The notes under the pieces: generated by a model
Database searches by the model: none
The model's input: the letters and a program-made list of their open reading frames with translations, nothing else
Told to the model about the DNA's origin: nothing
Assembly: GCF_001187555.1 (NCBI RefSeq)
Contig: NZ_LFIJ01000002.1
Span: 1,116,545 to 1,180,544, forward strand
Reading direction: 5' to 3'
From: Gilvimarinus polysaccharolyticus
GTDB taxonomy: Bacteria > Pseudomonadota > Gammaproteobacteria > Pseudomonadales > Cellvibrionaceae
Length of the DNA stretch: 64,000 nucleotides
Made by a program: the position numbers and the translations under genes
In this document: positions 59,981-64,000 of the stretch, one piece after another
Numbering within the stretch: the first letter of the stretch is position 1
Layout: each line of letters opens with the position of its first letter

Positions 59981-61063
59981 ATGAAGACCTTAACCGTTAA
60001 TCTTGGGGAGCGCAGCTACCCTATTTTTGTTGCTGCAGGGCTAATAGATCGCGCCGAATTGCTGGCGGAGTATATCGTCGGCAAGCAGGTTTGCATCGTA
60101 ACCAACACCACCGTGGCTAAGATTTACTTGCCAAAGCTTAAGCAGGCGCTAAGTGATAGTAAGCTTGAGATTGAGTCGGTGGTGCTACCTGATGGTGAGC
60201 AATATAAAAGCCTAGAGACGCTCAATCAAATTTTTGATGCCTTGCTGCAAAAGCATTTTAGCCGAACCGTTACCATCATTGCTTTAGGTGGTGGGGTCGT
60301 GGGTGATATGGCTGGGTTTGCTGCCGCCTGTTATCAGCGAGGGGTTAATTTTATCCAGATACCAACCACGCTGTTGTCGATGGTTGATTCATCGGTGGGG
60401 GGGAAAACGGGAGTTAATCACCCGTTAGGTAAAAACATGATAGGCGCGTTTTATCAGCCACAGGCCGTATTAGCCGATGTCGCCGCGCTGCAAACGTTGC
60501 CGCCGCGTGAGGTATCGGCGGGTTTGGCCGAGGTTATAAAGTACGGCATTATTTGTGATTACGATTTCTTTGTGTGGTTAGAGACTAATATCGATCGTCT
60601 AGTGGCAGGTGATGCCGAAGCGCTAACGTATTGTATTGAGCGCTCTTGTGATAACAAAGCCCGAGTCGTAGCCCAAGATGAGCGCGAAGGTGGCGTTAGG
60701 GCCATCTTGAATCTTGGTCATACTTTTGGTCACGCTATTGAAACCGCACAAGGTTATGGGAATTGGTTGCATGGCGAAGCGGTAGGTGCGGGTATGGTAA
60801 TGGCGCTGGATTTATCCTGGCGTATGGGACTGATTGATAAGTCCGATTTAACCCGGGCGGTTGATCTTATTAAGCGTGCTAACTTGCCGGTAGCGGCGCC
60901 TAAAGATATGACTGAGGCGCAATTTATTGAGCTAATGTCAGTGGATAAAAAAGTACAAGACGGACGCTTGCGGCTGGTGCTTGTACAGCAGTTAGGGCAG
61001 GCGTTTGTCACCTCTGAGATAGATAAAAGTCTACTCAGTCAGACCATTAGTGCCTGCCGTTAG
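59981..61063 (+). CDS. aroB: 3-Dehydroquinate synthase
   Basis: A 360-residue NAD- and zinc-dependent enzyme of the shikimate pathway. NAD-binding [19 protein letters not shown], the substrate segment [19 protein letters not shown], and metal ligands in GLAEVIKYG and [13 protein letters not shown] are visible. ATG 59981 ([15 protein letters not shown]) matches the family start, although its ribosome site is weak; the longer upstream frame is not family-like. Confidence 0.96.
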   Translation: MKTLTVNLGERSYPIFVAAGLIDRAELLAEYIVGKQVCIVTNTTVAKIYLPKLKQALSDSKLEIESVVLPDGEQYKSLETLNQIFDALLQKHFSRTVTIIALGGGVVGDMAGFAAACYQRGVNFIQIPTTLLSMVDSSVGGKTGVNHPLGKNMIGAFYQPQAVLADVAALQTLPPREVSAGLAEVIKYGIICDYDFFVWLETNIDRLVAGDAEALTYCIERSCDNKARVVAQDEREGGVRAILNLGHTFGHAIETAQGYGNWLHGEAVGAGMVMALDLSWRMGLIDKSDLTRAVDLIKRANLPVAAPKDMTEAQFIELMSVDKKVQDGRLRLVLVQQLGQAFVTSEIDKSLLSQTISACR

Positions 61064-61081
61064 GCGGGCAGGAGAACCCGC

Positions 61082-62599
61082 ATGATATCGGATTATTGTG
61101 AACGCTTTGGCCTTAATGAAGACCCGTTTGCCAGCCAGGCTTTTTACATAACCGCAGAGCTTGAGCAGTTGGCCGACCAGATTACCCACGCGAGCCAATT
61201 TAGTGCGGGCTTTGTGGTTGTCTGTGGCCCGCGCGGGACGGGGAAAACAGCTTTTGCCAAATTCTTTTATAGTCAGTTAATTGCCACTCAAGAATGTATT
61301 TTATTGGATGTGGCGGTTGCCAGTTCGGCCCAAACGCTGTTGTTGCAGTTGGCCGACTTTTTAGCGTTGCCAGTGTCTGCCGAATCGACCATGGGTGAGC
61401 TGTTAGCGCAATTGCGCACCATTATTAATAACGTTAATGAAGCTTTTGCCGTTACTGTAGTGCTAGATAATGCACAACTGTTGGCTGACGATACTTTGGC
61501 GGCGTTAGTCAGTTTGTTGCAGGTGCCGAATGGTCATCATCGGCCTTTCAGTTTTGTGTTGTTTTCAGAGTTAGAATTGGCGACGCGGTTAGATCAGTTT
61601 CAGATGCCCGATGTTGCAGTGCAAGATATGGCGTTTCCGGTTATGTCCGCCACTGATGCCGCGACCATGTTAAATTACCGAATGGAGTCGGCAGGCTTTT
61701 TAGGTCAGCCGTTGTTCAGCCAGCGGCAAGTTAAGCCCCTGTGGCAAGAGGCCGATGGCCACGTAGATAAAATGCTTAATTTGGCGCGTATAGATATTCA
61801 AGATCGGGCTGAAGATGCGGATACCGCTAGCGCACCTGTGCACAAAGGCGGCTTGCCGGTTATTCATATTACTGCTGTGGCGGGGCTATTGGCGGCGTTG
61901 GGGTTGGTGTTTTTGTATCAAGGTGATGATTCGGATACTCCGGCGATAGTGACAAAACGGCTCGTTACGCCTGCGCAAAGGCCGGCATCTGTTGCTTCGC
62001 CTACAGTTAATCCCCAGCCCGTGACAGCAGCGCTTGCCCCCCGCGACAATGAGGTGCTTGTGCCGCCAGAGAGGCTTGAGACAGTCCGCAGTAGTGCCGC
62101 AGTAAAACCGCCTGCCGCCAGTGTACCCCAGATATTGTCTGTCGAAACTAAGCCAGTTGTTGAGCGGCAGGCGGACGCGGTGGCGCAAGCTCCTGTCTTA
62201 ACGCCACTTGCAAGCGCTAAAAATACGGATAGCAGCGGTTTGGGTGCAAGCTCAGCCACACGGGCAGCTTCAAGCAGTAAAGCCCCTGTGGCGCCAGTTT
62301 GGGCCAATGATGAGGCAGAAATTTTATCGTGGCCATCATCGGCTTACTCATTGCAAATACTGGGTGTGTCTAACCGAGATGCCGCTAAAGCTTATGTGCA
62401 GCGGCAAGAAAACAAAGCGTATTTACGTATTATGGCAACGCAGCGCTCGGGCAAGCCTTGGTACATTGTGCTAGCAGGGCGATACGATTCAATAGCTAAA
62501 GCAAAGCAGGCTGTATTAAATTTACCTGCTGCGCAAATACAAGCTGGGCCATGGCCAAGAAAGGTGGAGTCGTTGCAGCAAGAGATTCGAGCTAATTAA
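61082..62599 (+). CDS. damX: DamX-like protein: AAA ATPase domain, membrane helix and SPOR domain
   Basis: A 505-residue protein. The N-terminal ExeA-type AAA domain (about 1-240) starts YCERFGLNEDPFASQAFYIT and has Walker A GPRGTGKTAFAK. A membrane helix follows (about 262-280, ITAVAGLLAALGLVFLYQ), then a long Ala/Pro/Val-rich linker and a C-terminal SPOR domain (about 420-495, YSLQILGVSNRDAAKAYVQR). DamX-type proteins act at the division septum. The order aroK-aroB-damX is conserved. It begins 18 bases after aroB. Confidence 0.87.
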   Translation: MISDYCERFGLNEDPFASQAFYITAELEQLADQITHASQFSAGFVVVCGPRGTGKTAFAKFFYSQLIATQECILLDVAVASSAQTLLLQLADFLALPVSAESTMGELLAQLRTIINNVNEAFAVTVVLDNAQLLADDTLAALVSLLQVPNGHHRPFSFVLFSELELATRLDQFQMPDVAVQDMAFPVMSATDAATMLNYRMESAGFLGQPLFSQRQVKPLWQEADGHVDKMLNLARIDIQDRAEDADTASAPVHKGGLPVIHITAVAGLLAALGLVFLYQGDDSDTPAIVTKRLVTPAQRPASVASPTVNPQPVTAALAPRDNEVLVPPERLETVRSSAAVKPPAASVPQILSVETKPVVERQADAVAQAPVLTPLASAKNTDSSGLGASSATRAASSSKAPVAPVWANDEAEILSWPSSAYSLQILGVSNRDAAKAYVQRQENKAYLRIMATQRSGKPWYIVLAGRYDSIAKAKQAVLNLPAAQIQAGPWPRKVESLQQEIRAN

Positions 62600-62638
62600 T
62601 AAAGGTGAGCTAGAAGAGAGTGCATGACGAGTGAGGTA

Positions 62639-62676
62639 AAAAAGGCACCAAAGAATTACTCTTTGGTGCCTTTTTA
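62639..62676. terminator. Bidirectional terminator between the DamX-like and Ig-like genes
   Basis: AAAAGGCACCAAAG pairs with CTTTGGTGCCTTTT around a short AATTACT loop and is flanked by A and T tracts. It serves the two convergent genes. Confidence 0.92.
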
Positions 62677-62679
62677 GGT

Positions 62680-64000
62680 TTAAGGGATGTAAACGAAAGA
62701 CTCTACTTCTACTGCTCCCACGGTATATGTGGCAGTGGCCGTCGCGTCAGAGTTAGGTATTTCTACGTTGAGCCAAGCTGAGCCAAAAGTTGATTTTGTG
62801 TCGCTTACCGTAATGGTTAGCGTTACTGTGGTACCTTCATTTGTGCCACCAGCTGCTTCAGGGGTAACGCTGGCGGTAATTAGGTCATTATTTGTCCCTG
62901 TGCTAATTTTGGTGCCGCTAGGAAGGCCATTACCATTGGTGTCTGCCAGCATCATGGTAAAGGACTGTGTTTTGATATTTGTCATGCTGACTTTGCCGCT
63001 GGGTTGGCCTGGTAGGCGTCCGTCTGGCATGGTGAAGGGCGATTGTGCATAGCTTGTCATAATCAACCGCATGTCGGTTCTGATAAGCACGCTGTCGCGG
63101 CTGCAAAGGCCCGCCTGGGCGTCTACTTCACGGCATAAGCTGCCATCATAGATACCATTGCCGGGCTCGTAGTTGCCAGTGCCGGTATTGTTGATCGAGA
63201 TAACCTCTTCGGTAACGTCGCGCTGTCCGTCAAAGTTTCGATCAAAATAGGCTGAGCCTAGATCGTCACAGCCGAACGTTCTACTTGCTGCCCCAGAGAG
63301 GGGGGTGGCCCATTGACAGACTGCTTCACGATTTGGGCTATCGGCGGTGTAGAAAAGGTCGGTGTCGTGGTCGTACAGGCCGTTTTGGTTTAAGTCGACA
63401 AATGATTCGTTACCTAGGGTGGAGGCCATAATGATTACACGGCCATTGCGGCAGTCGCTGTCGTCGCCTGCGATATCGCCATTGGGGCATACAAACGCCC
63501 AAAGGTCCTCATCAAATGTCACTTGATCCTCGGCGTAGATTTGGCCAGAGCTTCTCCAAGTAACTGAGCACATGCCTGGGGTACCAAAAGCCTCTTCACC
63601 TTCGTTATTTATCACAATGCCGGTAAAGCAAACGGGTGCTATTGTGCCTCCCTTAGAGGTGAAGTAAACGGGGGTTCTATTGGGTACGGGATTGCTAAAC
63701 GCATCGGATAAATCGACCGTAATTTCTGATTCGATATTATTGGTGTTCCAAGCGACAGGGTAAAGATCGGTTGCTGCGATGCTTATTCCCTTTTGCTCAG
63801 GAAGGCCTGTTGACACCACAAGTTCGTTAGATTGGCTGCTTACCCCAGTGTCCGTAGTGGCAGTAATCCGTACGCTGGTGGGGGCGGTGCCCGATTGTAC
63901 CGTGGCGCTTACGTAGCCATCACTGCCGGAGATATCGCTGTCGTTTACTAGTTTTAAGCCGCCGGCGGTAGTGTTGAGCTGAAAGTTTACTCCAACGCCT
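62680..64000 (-). CDS. Large Ig-like (Big_1 / invasin-type) surface protein, C-terminal part
   Basis: The reading frame is open to the right window edge: reading back from the GTG at 63819 gives uninterrupted sequence, so about 440 C-terminal residues are seen. The sequence is Ser/Thr/Gly/Val-rich with bacterial Ig-like repeats, for example GSDGYVSATVQSGTAPTSVR and a second unit from KGISIAATDLYPVAW. Between repeats are Asp/Asn-rich motifs such as FVDLNQNGLYDHDTD and YFDRNFDGQRD that resemble calcium-binding loops, and several cysteines. No anchor is visible at the C-terminus. Such proteins are usually long outer-surface adhesins or lipoproteins. gltB is expected at this place by synteny but is not present. 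Confidence 0.8.
   Translation of the reverse strand, partial: GVGVNFQLNTTAGGLKLVNDSDISGSDGYVSATVQSGTAPTSVRITATTDTGVSSQSNELVVSTGLPEQKGISIAATDLYPVAWNTNNIESEITVDLSDAFSNPVPNRTPVYFTSKGGTIAPVCFTGIVINNEGEEAFGTPGMCSVTWRSSGQIYAEDQVTFDEDLWAFVCPNGDIAGDDSDCRNGRVIIMASTLGNESFVDLNQNGLYDHDTDLFYTADSPNREAVCQWATPLSGAASRTFGCDDLGSAYFDRNFDGQRDVTEEVISINNTGTGNYEPGNGIYDGSLCREVDAQAGLCSRDSVLIRTDMRLIMTSYAQSPFTMPDGRLPGQPSGKVSMTNIKTQSFTMMLADTNGNGLPSGTKISTGTNNDLITASVTPEAAGGTNEGTTVTLTITVSDTKSTFGSAWLNVEIPNSDATATATYTVGAVEVESFVYIP

Overview
The window is chromosomal DNA from a gammaproteobacterium. Its GC content looks near 50-55% and genes fill about 93% of it. Gene content and order point to the Pseudomonas/Cellvibrionales side of the class. 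Several blocks keep gene orders I recall from Pseudomonas: HAD-rppH-ptsP-lgt-thyA-folA, argA-argE-PiT-DUF47, glnE-ilvE-waaF, hslUV-SPOR-priA-rpmE, and ponA-pilMNOPQ-aroK-aroB-damX. Ectoine catabolism, a GH5 beta-mannanase-like enzyme, a FucP/NagP-type sugar porter and a TtpC-type TonB system suggest a marine, polysaccharide-degrading member of the Cellvibrionales. The genus cannot be fixed from the sequence. I saw no tRNA, rRNA, IS element, prophage or CRISPR array.

Layout. 1-2433: the 3' end of pnp, then a sugar MFS transporter whose promoter carries a LacI-type operator. 2434-8190: a long palindrome-rich leader, then a four-gene ectoine-degradation operon (doeB2-doeD-doeA-doeC). 8280-11840: a diguanylate cyclase, a secreted GH5 hydrolase and a small lipoprotein. 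11892-20112: housekeeping genes (rlmI, an imelysin-like lipoprotein and HAD hydrolase on the minus strand, rppH, ptsP, lgt, thyA, folA). 20393-25579: a six-gene TonB energising operon (DUF3450, ttpC, exbB, exbD, tonB, TPR protein). 25765-32396 (minus): ilvD, argA/argE, and PiT/DUF47 phosphate uptake. 32561-45041: an orphan PulE-type ATPase, glnE, ilvE, and a lipid A-core cluster (waaF, waaL, GT2, msbA, hldE). 45106-51131 (minus): a membrane protein, a DUF971 protein, hslU, hslV, a SPOR protein and priA. 51379-62599: rpmE, PBP1A (minus), pilMNOPQ, aroK, aroB and a DamX-like protein. 62680-64000 (minus): the C-terminal part of a large Ig-like surface protein that runs off the window.

How the genes work together. 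DoeA opens the ectoine ring to N-alpha-acetyl-diaminobutyrate, DoeB2 deacetylates it, DoeD transaminates it to aspartate semialdehyde, and DoeC oxidises that to aspartate. The TonB operon powers outer-membrane uptake, probably of oligosaccharides or siderophores. The waa/msbA/hldE genes make and export lipid A-core, and the pil genes form the type IV pilus alignment complex and secretin.

The most notable regulatory reading is upstream of hslVU. A textbook sigma-32 heat-shock promoter (CTTGAA, 14-nt spacer, CCCCATTT) is followed at once by a 26-bp perfect palindrome that would form the 5' end of the hslVU mRNA. This resembles the stem-loop I recall from the Escherichia coli hslVU leader, but the sequence is different. 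No clearly new multi-gene system is evident. The best leads are the hslVU leader hairpin, the ectoine operon leader, the hairpin abutting a lipoprotein start, the uncharacterised membrane protein after hslVU, and the Ig-like protein found where gltB usually lies.
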